A DNA stretch of 64,000 nucleotides from Amycolatopsis roodepoortensis (GTDB lineage: Bacteria > Actinomycetota > Actinomycetes > Mycobacteriales > Pseudonocardiaceae), in assembly GCF_014873915.1 (NCBI RefSeq), contig NZ_JADBEJ010000001.1, forward strand, positions 496,001 through 560,000, in the 5' to 3' direction. The notes beneath the pieces were generated by a model. The model ran no database searches and was not told the origin of the DNA. It worked only from the letters and a program-made list of their open reading frames with translations. Of the stretch, positions 1-8,827 are shown in pieces. Position 1 is the first letter of the stretch, and each line of letters begins with the position of its first letter. Both the position numbers and the translations under genes were made by a program.

Positions 1-864
1 GGGCCAGGGCGTTTCCGGGAGGATCTCGCCGTCGACAACGGGGCACAGCGCGGTGCCGGTCTCCGTGAGGCGTCCCCAGCTCTCCCGGTGCGAGTGGAGG
101 CCGGCGTTGAAGGAGGTGAGCTCGGCGGCCAGGCGCCATGGGTCGATGTCGCGCAGGGCCTCGGCGGTGGGGGCCGCCGCGCCGAGCCGGTCCGCGAACG
201 CGGCGGTCACCTGCCGTGCCAGCGCGGGGGTGCTGTGCAGCCCCGGCACCGAATGGGCGATGGCCCGCCGGAACAGACCGCGCGCGGACTTCATCGTCAG
301 CAGGGCGGCGACCGAGCCCGCCCCGGCGGACACCCCGCCCACGGTGACCCGGCCGGGGTCGCCTCCGAAGGCGGCGATGTTGCGCTGCACCCACTCCAGC
401 GCCGCGATCTGGTCGAGGAATCCGCGGTTGGGCGGCACGTCGTCGAGGAACGCGAATCCCTCCGCGCCCACGCGGCAGTTGATGGTCACCACGACGACTC
501 CCGCCTCGGCCAGCGCCGCCGGGTCGTACATCGGATCGCTCGACGCCGCCGAGAGGTAGCCGCCCACGGGGATCCACACCAGCACCGGTAGTCCCGCCGC
601 GCCGGGGTCCGGAGTGCCGACGTCGAGCGTCAGCCAGTCGGTGCCCTGCGGGGGCACGTCGATCGGCAGGGACAGCGGCACCACGGGACCGAACTCGACC
701 GCCTGCCTCGTCCCTTCCCAGCGGCGCGGCGGTGCGGGCGCGGCGAAGCGGAGCGCTCCGACCGGCGGTTGGGCGTAGGGGATGCCGCGGAACACCGCGT
801 GCCCCTGCCGCCAGAGTCCCTGCACCACGCCTTCCGTGGTCCGTACCTTCGGCTGTTCGGACAT
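1..864 (-). CDS. Carboxylesterase/lipase, type B family (3' end outside window)
   Basis: Open to the window edge without a stop, giving 288 N-terminal residues. The start is the ATG at 864, preceded by a GGAGGAG ribosome site. It belongs to the alpha/beta-hydrolase type B carboxylesterase family: an N-terminal FRGIPYAQPPVGALRF block, then the nucleophile elbow GGVSAGAGS with the catalytic Ser, then the FRRAI segment. Family members hydrolyse carboxylic esters; the substrate cannot be read. The usual oxyanion-hole HGGGF is replaced here by PVGGY, and the elbow lacks the common GESAG glutamate, so it is a divergent member. The acid and His of the triad lie outside the window. It is divergent from the TetR gene at 958, which probably controls it. 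Confidence 0.88.
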   Translation of the reverse strand, partial: MSEQPKVRTTEGVVQGLWRQGHAVFRGIPYAQPPVGALRFAAPAPPRRWEGTRQAVEFGPVVPLSLPIDVPPQGTDWLTLDVGTPDPGAAGLPVLVWIPVGGYLSAASSDPMYDPAALAEAGVVVVTINCRVGAEGFAFLDDVPPNRGFLDQIAALEWVQRNIAAFGGDPGRVTVGGVSAGAGSVAALLTMKSARGLFRRAIAHSVPGLHSTPALARQVTAAFADRLGAAAPTAEALRDIDPWRLAAELTSFNAGLHSHRESWGRLTETGTALCPVVDGEILPETPWP

Positions 865-900
865 GACGACTCCTCCCTCGTGCACCCCAGGGTTATAGGT

Positions 901-920
901 CAGGTGTATTATGTCAACTG
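901..920. promoter_or_regulatory. Candidate TetR operator between esterase and regulator
   Basis: CAGGTGTATTATGTCAACTG has imperfect 6-bp arms (CAGGTG and CAACTG) and sits in an unusually AT-rich intergenic stretch between two divergent genes. On the minus strand TTGACA lies inside it, followed by TATAAC at a short spacing, so it may overlap the esterase promoter. TetR regulators commonly bind such sites; the assignment is inference. Confidence 0.4.
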
Positions 921-957
921 TATTGGAACAGTCCTGGATTGCGCGGGGAGGCCGGCG

Positions 958-1557
958 ATGCCGAAGCAGGTGGATCACCGTGGACGCCGCGAAGCGATCG
1001 CCCGCGCACTGTGGCGGGTGGTGGAGCAGCGCGGCGTCACTCAGCTGACGATGCGCGTGGTGGCGCAGGAGGCGGGCATGTCGCTCGGACAGCTGCAGCA
1101 CTACTTCGCTTCCCGGACCGACATGCTCTCCTTCGCCATGGATTTCGCGTCCGAGCAGACCTCGGTGCGCGTACACCAGGGGCTCGAAAAGCTCGGTGAC
1201 CGTCCGCACCCCCGTGACGTGCTGCGACTGACGCTCGCGGAAATGCTCCCCTTGCACGCCGACGCCCGCGCGACCAGCCGGATGAGCGCCGCCTACGTCC
1301 TGGAGGCGTTGCACGACGAGGCCGTGCACGAGCAGGCGCGCCGCGGCCTCGTCCAAGGGCGGGCCCTCGTCGAGCGGTTGGTCCGCCAGGCGATCGCCGA
1401 CGGGCACATCGACTCCGGCCTCGACCCGGCGACCGAGACCAACCTGCTCATCGCCCTCACCGGCTTCACCCCCCTGATAGAACTCGACGTGATCGAGCCC
1501 CAGGACGCGCTCGCCGCGATCGACGTGCAGCTGGACCGGCTGTTCAGGAGTACCTGA
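958..1557 (+). CDS. TetR/AcrR family transcriptional regulator
   Basis: 199 residues. The ATG at 958 is chosen because GGGGAGG lies 8-14 bases upstream; an earlier in-frame start would run through the promoter region. Residues about 10-55 form the TetR helix-turn-helix, with REAIARALWRVVEQRG, then TMRVVAQEAGMSLGQLQHYF, the typical recognition helix ending in YF. The C-terminal ligand domain (about 80-195) resembles TetR_C_6-type regulators such as BetI, with LTLAEMLPL and YVLEALHDEAV. It is divergent from the carboxylesterase at 864, so it probably represses that gene and itself. The ligand is unknown. Confidence 0.88.
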   Translation: MPKQVDHRGRREAIARALWRVVEQRGVTQLTMRVVAQEAGMSLGQLQHYFASRTDMLSFAMDFASEQTSVRVHQGLEKLGDRPHPRDVLRLTLAEMLPLHADARATSRMSAAYVLEALHDEAVHEQARRGLVQGRALVERLVRQAIADGHIDSGLDPATETNLLIALTGFTPLIELDVIEPQDALAAIDVQLDRLFRST

Positions 1558-1558
1558 C

Positions 1559-1651
1559 CTGCCTGCGGTTGTCGACGAGATCCCGATCGTCGTCGCCGAC
1601 CGGTGCGGCGTCGAACGGGGCACCGACTGGATCGGTCTCTCTGCCGCGCCG
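1559..1651 (+). pseudogene. Relic of a nitrilase/carbon-nitrogen hydrolase
   Basis: There is no start codon or complete gene here. Translation of 1559-1651 gives about 31 residues containing IPIVVADRCGVERGTDWIG. This resembles the nitrilase-family block in which an A-x-R-x-G-x-E-x-G motif is followed by W/F-x-G-x-S. The match breaks off after about 28 residues. I read it as the remnant of a decayed gene. Homology is judged by eye only, and the stretch is otherwise the gap before the WD40 gene. Confidence 0.35.
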
Positions 1652-1777
1652 GTGAAAACCGCTGCCTGTCAAGGGATCAATCGGTTCACGCGAACGAGTG
1701 AAAGCTCGTCCGGCTTTGTGCGGCTGCGGGGACTATGGCGGCATCTTTGGCCGAGTGACGTGATCTGGGGAGGTCTC

Positions 1778-4700
1778 GTGTCGCCTGATGCGCTGCATCG
1801 CACTGTTCTGGTGGTGGACGTGGAGCGCTTCAGCGGCCGGAAGAACCCGGAACAGAGGAACGTGCGCAACGCCGTCTATACGGCCTTGGCACATGCGCTC
1901 GGCCCGCACTGGAGCGTCTGCCATCGCGAAGACCGGGGTGACGGTGTGCTTCTTCTGGCGCCGGCGGATGTTCCGAAGCAGCTGTTCGTCGAGCAGCTGC
2001 CCGGTCGCCTGGTGAAAGCGTTGAACAGGCACAACCGGGCGCACGGGACCGGCGAGCAGATCCGGCTGAGGATGGCGGTGCACGCGGGGGAGGTTCTGCT
2101 CGACGCGCACGGCGCGACCGGCGTCGCGATCAATCACACGTTCCGGCTGCTCGACGCGCCACCGTTGAAGGACGCCCTCGCCGGGTCGGCCGGTGTGCTC
2201 GCGGTGATCACCTCCGACTGGTTGTTCCGGGAAGTGGTCTGGCACAGCGCTGCCGATGAGACCCGCTATCGGCCCAAACGCATCCGGGTCAAGGAAACGG
2301 CGACGGTGGGGTGGATCTGCCTGCCGGACGACCCGTACCCGCCCGACGTCAGCCAGGCGGAGTGGCCGGAGGACGTCTGCCCCTATCCGGGGCTGCGGGC
2401 GTTTCAACCCGACCAAGCGCGGTGGTTCTTCGGCCGCGAGGCGGCCTTGTCGGTGTTGATGGACAAGATCGATCACCGCAGCGGGCCGGTCTTCGTCGTC
2501 GCGCCGTCCGGTGTCGGCAAGTCGTCGCTGCTTCGAGCGGGCGTGACGACCGCGGTCGCCGGCAGTGGACGCCCATGGCTGTTGCTCACCCCGGCGAAGG
2601 AGCCCTGCGAGACACTGGCACAGCAGGTCGCGCAGCTCATCGACGGCAGCGTGGACGGCGTGCTCTCGGCGATCAGAGCTGATCCTGCCCGGCTGGCGAG
2701 CATGCTGCCGGACGGGACTGTCATCGTGGTGGATCAGTTCGAAGAGGTGTTCACCCTGTGCGCCGGCGAGGCCGAGCGGCGGCGTTTCATCGCCGCACTG
2801 ATCGCGATGCGCGCGGTTCTCGGGGTGCGGGGCGACTTCTACGACCACTGCCTCGCCGACGATCAGCTCGCGGAGTTCCTGCCGGCAAGCCAGTTCAACC
2901 TCCAGGCGATGACTCCGGTGGGGTTGCGAGCGGCCATCGAGCGGCCTGCTCGGCAGATCGGCGTCGACGTCGAGCCGAGCCTGGTCGAGGTCCTCCTGCA
3001 CGAGATCGGGACGGACGCGGGCGGGCTCCCACTGCTGGCCCACGCGTTGGCCGTCACCTGGCAGCGGCGCACGGGCGACAAGCTGACCTTGGCGGATTAC
3101 GACCGGGCCGGGCGGATCCAAGGCGCGATCGTGGCGACCGCGGACGAGGCCTACGCGCGTTGTTCCACGGCCGAGCAGCGCATGATCTTCCAGCACATCC
3201 TCATGCACCTGGTGGTGGTCAGGCACGACGCGCCGCCTGCCAGGCGGCGCGCGGATCCGGCCGACCTTGTCGAAGGCTTCGAGGCACCGCGGACCGCTGA
3301 GACGGTGCTCGGCTGGCTGATCGAGAAACGTCTGGTCACGCTGGACGACAACGCCGTCGAGCTTTCCCACGACGTGTTACTGCGGGCGTGGCCGCAGCTC
3401 GGCGCCTGGATCGAGACGGGCCGCAACGATCAGGTCGTCCGGCAGCAGTTGATCGAGGCCGCCGAACAGTGGGAGAGAGAAGGGAAACCGGTCGGCTCGC
3501 TCTATCGCGGTGATCGGCTGGCCATCGCGAGGGGGTGGCAGTCCAGGACTGAGCACCGCGCCGCCCTCACGCCGCTCGGAGCGGCCTTCCTCGGCGCGTC
3601 GATCCGGCACGAAAGCCGGCGGGGCAGGATCCGCCGAACTGCGGTCACCCTGCTGGCCGTTCTCGGTCTTGTCGCGTCCAGTGCCGCCGTCTACGCCTTC
3701 CAGCAACGCGACATCGCCCATGAACAACGCGACGCCGCGATCTTCAACAAGGTCACCGCCGAGGCGAACCGGATACGGACCGTCGACGTGTCGCTGGCGG
3801 CCCAGCTCGATCTCGTCGCCCACCGCATGCGCCCGGCGGATCCGGACACGGGCACCCACTTGATCGTCGACGCGAACGCGCCGCTGTCCGCCACGTTGCC
3901 CTCGGGCGCCAAGGACGTCAGCGTGGTGGCGTTCAGTCCCGACGGGCGAACGCTGGCCACCGGCAGCGGCAGCGGTGACAGACTCGTGCGGTTGTGGAAC
4001 GTCGCCGATCCGGCCCGCCCGGTGCTGCTGAACGAAACCATCAGTCACGGCGAAGCAACCCGTGCGCTGGCGTTCAGCCCGGACGGACACACTCTGGGCA
4101 CCGGCGGCGCCGACAACACAGTGCGGCTGTGGAACGTCACCGACCCAGCCCGCCCCGAGGCGCTCGGCCCGCCGATCACTGGGCACACCAAGACGATCCG
4201 GTCGTTGGTGTTCAGTCCTGACGGGCGGACATTCGCCAGCGCGGGCGACGATCGGACCGTACGGCTGTGGAACGTCGCCGACCTCGCTCAGCCCAGGGCA
4301 CTCGGCCCACCGATGGCCGGGCACGCCGACTCGATCCACTCCGTGGTGTTCAGTCCTGACGGCCGGACTCTGGCTACCGGCGGCGATGACCGGACCATGC
4401 GACTGTGGGACGTCGCCGCGCCGGACCGAGCCGAACCCCTCGGGCCACCGTCGACCGGCCACACCGGGGCGGTCCAGTCGGTGGCGTTCAGCCCTGATGG
4501 ACGGACACTGGCCAGCGCGAGCAACGACCGGACAGTGCGGCTGTGGAACGTCGCCGACCCGGCTCGCCCGGTGGCACTGGGCAGGCCGATCACGGGGCAT
4601 GCCAGCGCGATCCGGTCGTTGGCGTTCGGGCCCGACGGGCGGACACTGGCCACCGGTGGCGACGACTACACCGTGCGGCTGTGGGGCGTCACCGATCCCG

Positions 4701-5881
4701 CCCACCCCACACGCATCGGCGCGCCGATGACCGGGCATGCCGACGGCGTCCGGTCGATGGCGTTCAGCCCGGACGGCCGCATCCTGGCCACCGCCAGTGG
4801 CGACCGGGCGGTAAGGCTGTGGAACATCCCCGACACTGTCCTAAAAGGACATACGGGGGAGGTCAACGCGTTGGCGTTCAGCCCGGACGGGCGCATCCTG
4901 GCCACCGGCGGCGGCGACCGGACCGTCCGGTTGTGGACACCGGCCGATCGGCGGCAGCTGGGCCGGCCGCTCACCGGCCACCAAGACGACGTCAACGCCT
5001 TGGCGTTCAGGCCGGACGGCCGTGTGCTGGCCACCGGCGGCAACGACCGGACAGTGCGGCTGTGGGACGTCGCCGATCCGGCCCACCCGGTGCCCATCGG
5101 CGCGCCGATCACCGGGCATGCCGACGACGTCCGGTCGATGGCGTTCAGCCCGGACGGCCGCGTCCTGGTCACCGGCGGCGATGTGAAGGACGAGAACTCC
5201 GCGCGGTTATGGGACGTCGCCGACCCGGCCAAACCCGTGCTGCTGTCCCGGATCGTGATCGGACCGGACGCCAACCCCTTGGCCGTGGCCTTCAGTCCGA
5301 ACGGAAGAACTCTGGCGACGGGCACCGAATACAGCGACGTCGCGGTGTGGTTGTGGAACATTTCCGATCCGGCCGAACCCACGTTGCTGTCCGGCCCCCT
5401 CAAAGGACACCAGGACGACATCCGCCGGGTCGCGTTCAGCCCGGATGGGCGGACATTGGCCAGCGGCGGCGACGACGAGCAGGTGCGGCTGTGGGACGTC
5501 ACCGATCCCGCTCACGCCACACCGCTCGGCGAACCCCTTGCCGGCCACACCAACCCCGTTTCGGCGGTGGCGTTCAGCCCAGATGGTCACATGCTGGCCA
5601 GCGGCAGCGGCGACAACACCGTGCGGCTCTGGCGGACAGCCGACCGGACGCAGTCGGGTCAGCCGCTCACCGGACACCAGGCCCACGTCGGCACGGTGGC
5701 GTTCAGCCCCGATGGCACCACCCTTGCCAGCGGTAGCCATGACCACACCGTTCGGCTGTGGGACCTGACCGTGCCCCAAGCCATGCACCGCATCTGCGCC
5801 GTCACGGGGAACACGCTCACCCGCGAGATGTGGGACGAGTTCGTGTCGGCTGAGCTGCCGTACAGCCCGCCGTGTTCCTGA
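1778..5881 (+). CDS. Cyclase-like / nSTAND NTPase / transmembrane / 14-repeat WD40 protein
   Basis: 1367 residues from the GTG at 1778, chosen because GGGGAGG lies 5-11 bases upstream. Residues 8-175 look like a class III nucleotidyl-cyclase fold: VLVVDVERFS with D14 and HREDRGDGVLLLAP occupy the places of the two metal-binding aspartates. Residues about 200-560 are an nSTAND-type P-loop NTPase, with CPYPGLRAF, FFGRE, Walker A APSGVGKSSLLRAG near 241 and Walker B VIVVDQFEEVF near 314. One hydrophobic helix follows at about 624-645. Residues about 710-1340 hold 14 WD40 repeats (FSPDGRTLA...VRLW), enough for two seven-bladed propellers. Such proteins act as signal-triggered scaffolds, often implicated in programmed cell death or defence. 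The role here is not known. Confidence 0.9.
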   Translation: MSPDALHRTVLVVDVERFSGRKNPEQRNVRNAVYTALAHALGPHWSVCHREDRGDGVLLLAPADVPKQLFVEQLPGRLVKALNRHNRAHGTGEQIRLRMAVHAGEVLLDAHGATGVAINHTFRLLDAPPLKDALAGSAGVLAVITSDWLFREVVWHSAADETRYRPKRIRVKETATVGWICLPDDPYPPDVSQAEWPEDVCPYPGLRAFQPDQARWFFGREAALSVLMDKIDHRSGPVFVVAPSGVGKSSLLRAGVTTAVAGSGRPWLLLTPAKEPCETLAQQVAQLIDGSVDGVLSAIRADPARLASMLPDGTVIVVDQFEEVFTLCAGEAERRRFIAALIAMRAVLGVRGDFYDHCLADDQLAEFLPASQFNLQAMTPVGLRAAIERPARQIGVDVEPSLVEVLLHEIGTDAGGLPLLAHALAVTWQRRTGDKLTLADYDRAGRIQGAIVATADEAYARCSTAEQRMIFQHILMHLVVVRHDAPPARRRADPADLVEGFEAPRTAETVLGWLIEKRLVTLDDNAVELSHDVLLRAWPQLGAWIETGRNDQVVRQQLIEAAEQWEREGKPVGSLYRGDRLAIARGWQSRTEHRAALTPLGAAFLGASIRHESRRGRIRRTAVTLLAVLGLVASSAAVYAFQQRDIAHEQRDAAIFNKVTAEANRIRTVDVSLAAQLDLVAHRMRPADPDTGTHLIVDANAPLSATLPSGAKDVSVVAFSPDGRTLATGSGSGDRLVRLWNVADPARPVLLNETISHGEATRALAFSPDGHTLGTGGADNTVRLWNVTDPARPEALGPPITGHTKTIRSLVFSPDGRTFASAGDDRTVRLWNVADLAQPRALGPPMAGHADSIHSVVFSPDGRTLATGGDDRTMRLWDVAAPDRAEPLGPPSTGHTGAVQSVAFSPDGRTLASASNDRTVRLWNVADPARPVALGRPITGHASAIRSLAFGPDGRTLATGGDDYTVRLWGVTDPAHPTRIGAPMTGHADGVRSMAFSPDGRILATASGDRAVRLWNIPDTVLKGHTGEVNALAFSPDGRILATGGGDRTVRLWTPADRRQLGRPLTGHQDDVNALAFRPDGRVLATGGNDRTVRLWDVADPAHPVPIGAPITGHADDVRSMAFSPDGRVLVTGGDVKDENSARLWDVADPAKPVLLSRIVIGPDANPLAVAFSPNGRTLATGTEYSDVAVWLWNISDPAEPTLLSGPLKGHQDDIRRVAFSPDGRTLASGGDDEQVRLWDVTDPAHATPLGEPLAGHTNPVSAVAFSPDGHMLASGSGDNTVRLWRTADRTQSGQPLTGHQAHVGTVAFSPDGTTLASGSHDHTVRLWDLTVPQAMHRICAVTGNTLTREMWDEFVSAELPYSPPCS

Positions 5882-5938
5882 GACAGAGGTCGGCCTGGCT
5901 CGACACGCGGGACCGACCACGTTCGCATACGCGGCGCA

Positions 5939-6277
5939 CTAACGGTTGTCGTACGCCGCGCGGGCGGCGTCGATGTGAGGCAGGTGTTCGATGCTCCAGT
6001 CGAGCAGTGGTGCGGTGGCCTCGCGCAGGGTCCGGCCCATCGTGGTCAGCTCGTAGCTGACGTGCGGTGGCATGACGTTGCGGACCGTGCGCGTCAGGAT
6101 CCCGTCGCGTTCGAGGTCGCGCAGCGTCACTGTGAGCATGCGCTGGCTGATGCCGTCTATGGACCGTTTGAGTTCGGTGAAGCGTCGCGGGCCGTCCTTG
6201 AGCATGCGCACGATCAGCAGTGCCCACTTGTCCCCGACGATCCCGAGGACTTCGCGGGCTTGGCACGGGTCCTGCAT
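5939..6277 (-). CDS. HxlR family winged-helix regulator
   Basis: 112 residues from the ATG at 6277, with GGAGGT just upstream. It starts MQDPCQAREVLGIVGDKWA, the typical HxlR opening with an N-terminal cysteine (C5). In YodB/HypR-type members this Cys senses electrophiles or oxidants. The winged helix runs to about residue 95, with FTELKRSIDGISQRMLT as the recognition region. It is divergent from the alpha/beta hydrolase at 6396 with 118 bases between, the usual arrangement for an HxlR repressor and its target. Confidence 0.88.
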   Translation of the reverse strand: MQDPCQAREVLGIVGDKWALLIVRMLKDGPRRFTELKRSIDGISQRMLTVTLRDLERDGILTRTVRNVMPPHVSYELTTMGRTLREATAPLLDWSIEHLPHIDAARAAYDNR

Positions 6278-6395
6278 GGTTACCTCCTGAGAACCGGGGC
6301 ACCCGAAAGTGCCGTATTGCCCGGTGCGCGTCGAGTGGATCACGATGTTCTCGGTTATCAAAAGGTACCGAGGCACGAGGAGGAACCACACGGCA

Positions 6396-7094
6396 ATGGC
6401 CACCTTTCTGTTGGTACACGGCGCCTGGCACAGCGGACGGGCCTGGGATCGGCTGGTCCCGCTGCTGGAGTCGGCCGGGCACCGGGTGCTCGCGCCGTCG
6501 CTGACCGGCTACGGCGACAAGTCACACCTGCTGGGCCCCGAGGTGGGGCTCGGCACTCACATCGACGACGTCGCCGGCCTGATCGAAGGTGAGCGTCTCG
6601 ACGACGTCGTGCTCGTTGGGCACAGTTACGCCGGGATGGTCATATCGGGGGTCGCCCACCGGGTCCCGGAACGGATCGCGCACCTGGTGTTCCTCGACGC
6701 GATGGTGCCCGAAGACGGCGAGGCCGCGGTCGATGTCCTTCCGGTCACCAAGCAGCTCATCGACGTCGCCGTGGACGGCTGGCGGGTTCCGCCGATGCCG
6801 GAGCAGCCGCCGCCGCTCGGCTTGTTCGGGGTCACCGATCCCGAGGATGCCGCCTGGCTGCGTTCGATGCTGTCGGATCATCCGGTGCGGTGCCTTCGGG
6901 AGCCGGTCCGGTTGGACGACCCGGCCGCGCGCACTATCCCGCGTACGCACATCCATTGCGTCGGGGCCGAGCCGGACGGCATCACCCGGCGTCCCGTTCC
7001 GGCAGGCGAGCGGCTGCGGGAACTGCCGGCCGGCCATGACTGCATGATCACCATGCCCGGCGAACTCGCCGGGCTGCTGCTGGAGGCAATCTAG
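6396..7094 (+). CDS. Alpha/beta hydrolase
   Basis: 232 residues. The ATG at 6396 is chosen for the GAGGAGG site upstream and because the fold begins at once with MATFLLVHGAWHSG. The oxyanion loop is HGAWH, the nucleophile elbow is VGHSYAG (S77), an acidic residue follows in FLDAMVPEDGE, and the catalytic His is in AGHDCM near the C-terminus. This is the EstC/pyrethroid-hydrolase/hydroxynitrile-lyase-like subgroup of short esterases. Substrate cannot be assigned. Its divergent HxlR neighbour suggests induction by reactive or toxic small molecules. Confidence 0.85.
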   Translation: MATFLLVHGAWHSGRAWDRLVPLLESAGHRVLAPSLTGYGDKSHLLGPEVGLGTHIDDVAGLIEGERLDDVVLVGHSYAGMVISGVAHRVPERIAHLVFLDAMVPEDGEAAVDVLPVTKQLIDVAVDGWRVPPMPEQPPPLGLFGVTDPEDAAWLRSMLSDHPVRCLREPVRLDDPAARTIPRTHIHCVGAEPDGITRRPVPAGERLRELPAGHDCMITMPGELAGLLLEAI

Positions 7095-7168
7095 CCGTCG
7101 CTGCTGTCGAGACCCGTACCGTGTCGTCTGACAGGCTGAGTCGCCGTGGCGTTGCCGGAAGGACGTTC

Positions 7169-8539
7169 ATGCACGAGGAGTACTCTCTCTTCACGCGGGC
7201 GGCGGAGCTGGCTGCCGAGTATGTGGCCGGTCTGGGTGAACGACCTGTCGCGCGGCCTGTCGACCTCGCGGCCTTGCGGCAGGCCTTCGGTGAAGAACTT
7301 CCCCGGGAGTCCAGCCCTCCGGAAGCCGTCATCGAGGAACTCGCCCGCATCGCCGAGGAAGGGCTCGTGGCCACCGCGGGTCCGCGGTACTTCGGGTTGG
7401 TCATCGGCGGGGCCTTGAGGTCCGCGGTCGCGGCGGACTTCCTGGCGGCGGGATGGGACCAGAACAGCTTCAATCCCGCTCTGTCACCGGCCGCGGCCGC
7501 CGCGGAGGACGTCGCCGGCAGGTGGCTCAGGGATCTCCTTGGCATTCCGGCCACCGCGTCGACCGGATTCGTCACCGGGGGCCAGGCGGCCAACACGGTC
7601 GGGCTGGCGGTGGCACGTCACCACGTCCTCGCTCGAGCCGGGTGGGATGTCGAACGGGACGGTCTGGCCGGTGCGCCCACTCTCCGGGTTGTCGCAAGCG
7701 CCGAGCGGCACGCGACCATCGACCGCTCGCTGAGGTTGCTCGGGATCGGGACCAGGGCGATCCAGGCGGTGGCGGCGGGTCCGCAGGGCGCGATCGACGT
7801 CGAGGATCTGGCCAGGGTGCTGGCCGCGGGCGAGGGCCCCACGATCGTGTGCCTGCAGGCGGGAAACGTGAACACCGGCGCCTGCGACGACCTGCGCGCC
7901 GCCTGCACGATCGCGAAGAGGCATGAGGCCTGGGTCCACATCGACGGTGCCTTCGGACTCTGGGCCGGCGCCAACCCCGCGACAGCGGCGCTGGTCGACG
8001 GCCTGGAGCTGGCCGACTCCTGGGCGTGCGACGGGCACAAGTGGCTGAACGTCCCCTACGACTCCGGCTTCGCGTTCTGTGCCCATCCGGCGCTGCACGC
8101 CGAGACCATCGCCTATCGCGCTCCCTACCTTGCCGGCTCTGCTGAGCTGTCCCGAATGGGTGACCTCACGCTCGAGGCATCGCGTCGCGCACGGGTGTTC
8201 GCGGTGTGGGCGGCCTTGCGGGAGTTGGGGCGCGACGGTGTGGCGGACCTCGTCGGCCGCTGCTGCAGGCTTGCGCGGCTGTTCGCCGCGATCCTCGCCG
8301 AAGGTGGCGCCGAGATCGCCAACGACGTCGTCCTGAACCAGGTGCTGGTCGGGTTCGGCGACGATGACCGCACCGACACGATCATCGACGCGGTCCAGCG
8401 CGAAGGCACCTGCTGGCTGGGCGGCACCACCTGGCGCGGTCGTCGCTACCTGCGAATCTCGGTCTCCAACTGGTCGACCACCGAGTCCGACGTCGAGCGC
8501 TCGGCCGCGGCGATCCTTCGGGCGGCTGCGGCGAACTGA
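7169..8539 (+). CDS. PLP-dependent group II decarboxylase / aminotransferase-like protein
   Basis: 456 residues from the ATG at 7169, which has GGAAGGA upstream. Fold-type I PLP enzyme of the glutamate/aromatic amino acid decarboxylase family. FVTGGQAANT binds cofactor phosphate, WVHIDGAFGLWAG carries the PLP-pyridine Asp, and SWACDGHKWLNVPYDSG carries the Schiff-base lysine (about K291). Length matches the family. The VPYDSG segment is typical of actinomycete pyridoxal-dependent decarboxylases of unknown substrate rather than of classical GadB or DDC. It lies 74 bases downstream of the hydrolase in the same direction and may be co-transcribed. Confidence 0.85.
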   Translation: MHEEYSLFTRAAELAAEYVAGLGERPVARPVDLAALRQAFGEELPRESSPPEAVIEELARIAEEGLVATAGPRYFGLVIGGALRSAVAADFLAAGWDQNSFNPALSPAAAAAEDVAGRWLRDLLGIPATASTGFVTGGQAANTVGLAVARHHVLARAGWDVERDGLAGAPTLRVVASAERHATIDRSLRLLGIGTRAIQAVAAGPQGAIDVEDLARVLAAGEGPTIVCLQAGNVNTGACDDLRAACTIAKRHEAWVHIDGAFGLWAGANPATAALVDGLELADSWACDGHKWLNVPYDSGFAFCAHPALHAETIAYRAPYLAGSAELSRMGDLTLEASRRARVFAVWAALRELGRDGVADLVGRCCRLARLFAAILAEGGAEIANDVVLNQVLVGFGDDDRTDTIIDAVQREGTCWLGGTTWRGRRYLRISVSNWSTTESDVERSAAAILRAAAAN

Positions 8540-8550
8540 TGGGCTCCCAC

Positions 8551-8664
8551 TCAGACGGGTTCAGGGGCACGACTGTGATCCCGTTCGGGCACATTCGCCT
8601 CGACACGCTCCATCAGCAGCGCGAACGACATGACCAGCAACGGGATCACCAGCACCATCCACAT
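8551..8664 (-). CDS. Small single-pass membrane peptide, 37 residues
   Basis: Begins at the ATG at 8664, preceded by AGAAGGATC, a good ribosome site, and ends with TGA at 8551. The peptide has a hydrophobic helix from residues 1-17 (MWMVLVIPLLVMSFALL), immediately followed by LMERVEANV and a charged tail ending RAPEPV. One membrane helix followed by a M/L-E-R-x-E motif recalls small actinobacterial membrane peptides I have seen in other genomes, but I cannot name a family. It is convergent with the decarboxylase gene, with 11 bases between the stop codons. Confidence 0.6.
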   Translation of the reverse strand: MWMVLVIPLLVMSFALLMERVEANVPERDHSRAPEPV

Positions 8665-8760
8665 GATCCTTCTAGTACCCGGATCGACGGCCGGGTAATC
8701 GCCCCCATCTCTGGTCCCGCCGCAGTGGCCGGTGAAGGAGCACCCGGTACGACCGGCAAA

Positions 8761-8797
8761 ACCGGCCCCTCACCAGGGAAACAGGTGAGGGGCCGGT
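8761..8797 (-). terminator. Hairpin terminator downstream of the xylanase operon
   Basis: Perfect 14-bp stem (ACCGGCCCCTCACC at 8761-8774 and its complement at 8784-8797) around a 9-base loop. On the minus strand it is followed by GGTTTTGCC, a short U-run, and sits 31 bases past the xylanase stop. It should end the transporter-xylanase transcript. Confidence 0.8.
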
Positions 8798-8827
8798 GTC
8801 GTGCCGTCCGGCCGAAACCGGCCTACG

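Noticed and set aside
1652-1777. Upstream GTG start for the WD40 protein
   Set aside because: Adds 42 residues without similarity to the family, while the GTG at 1778 has GGGGAGG at proper spacing and begins directly at the cyclase-like fold.
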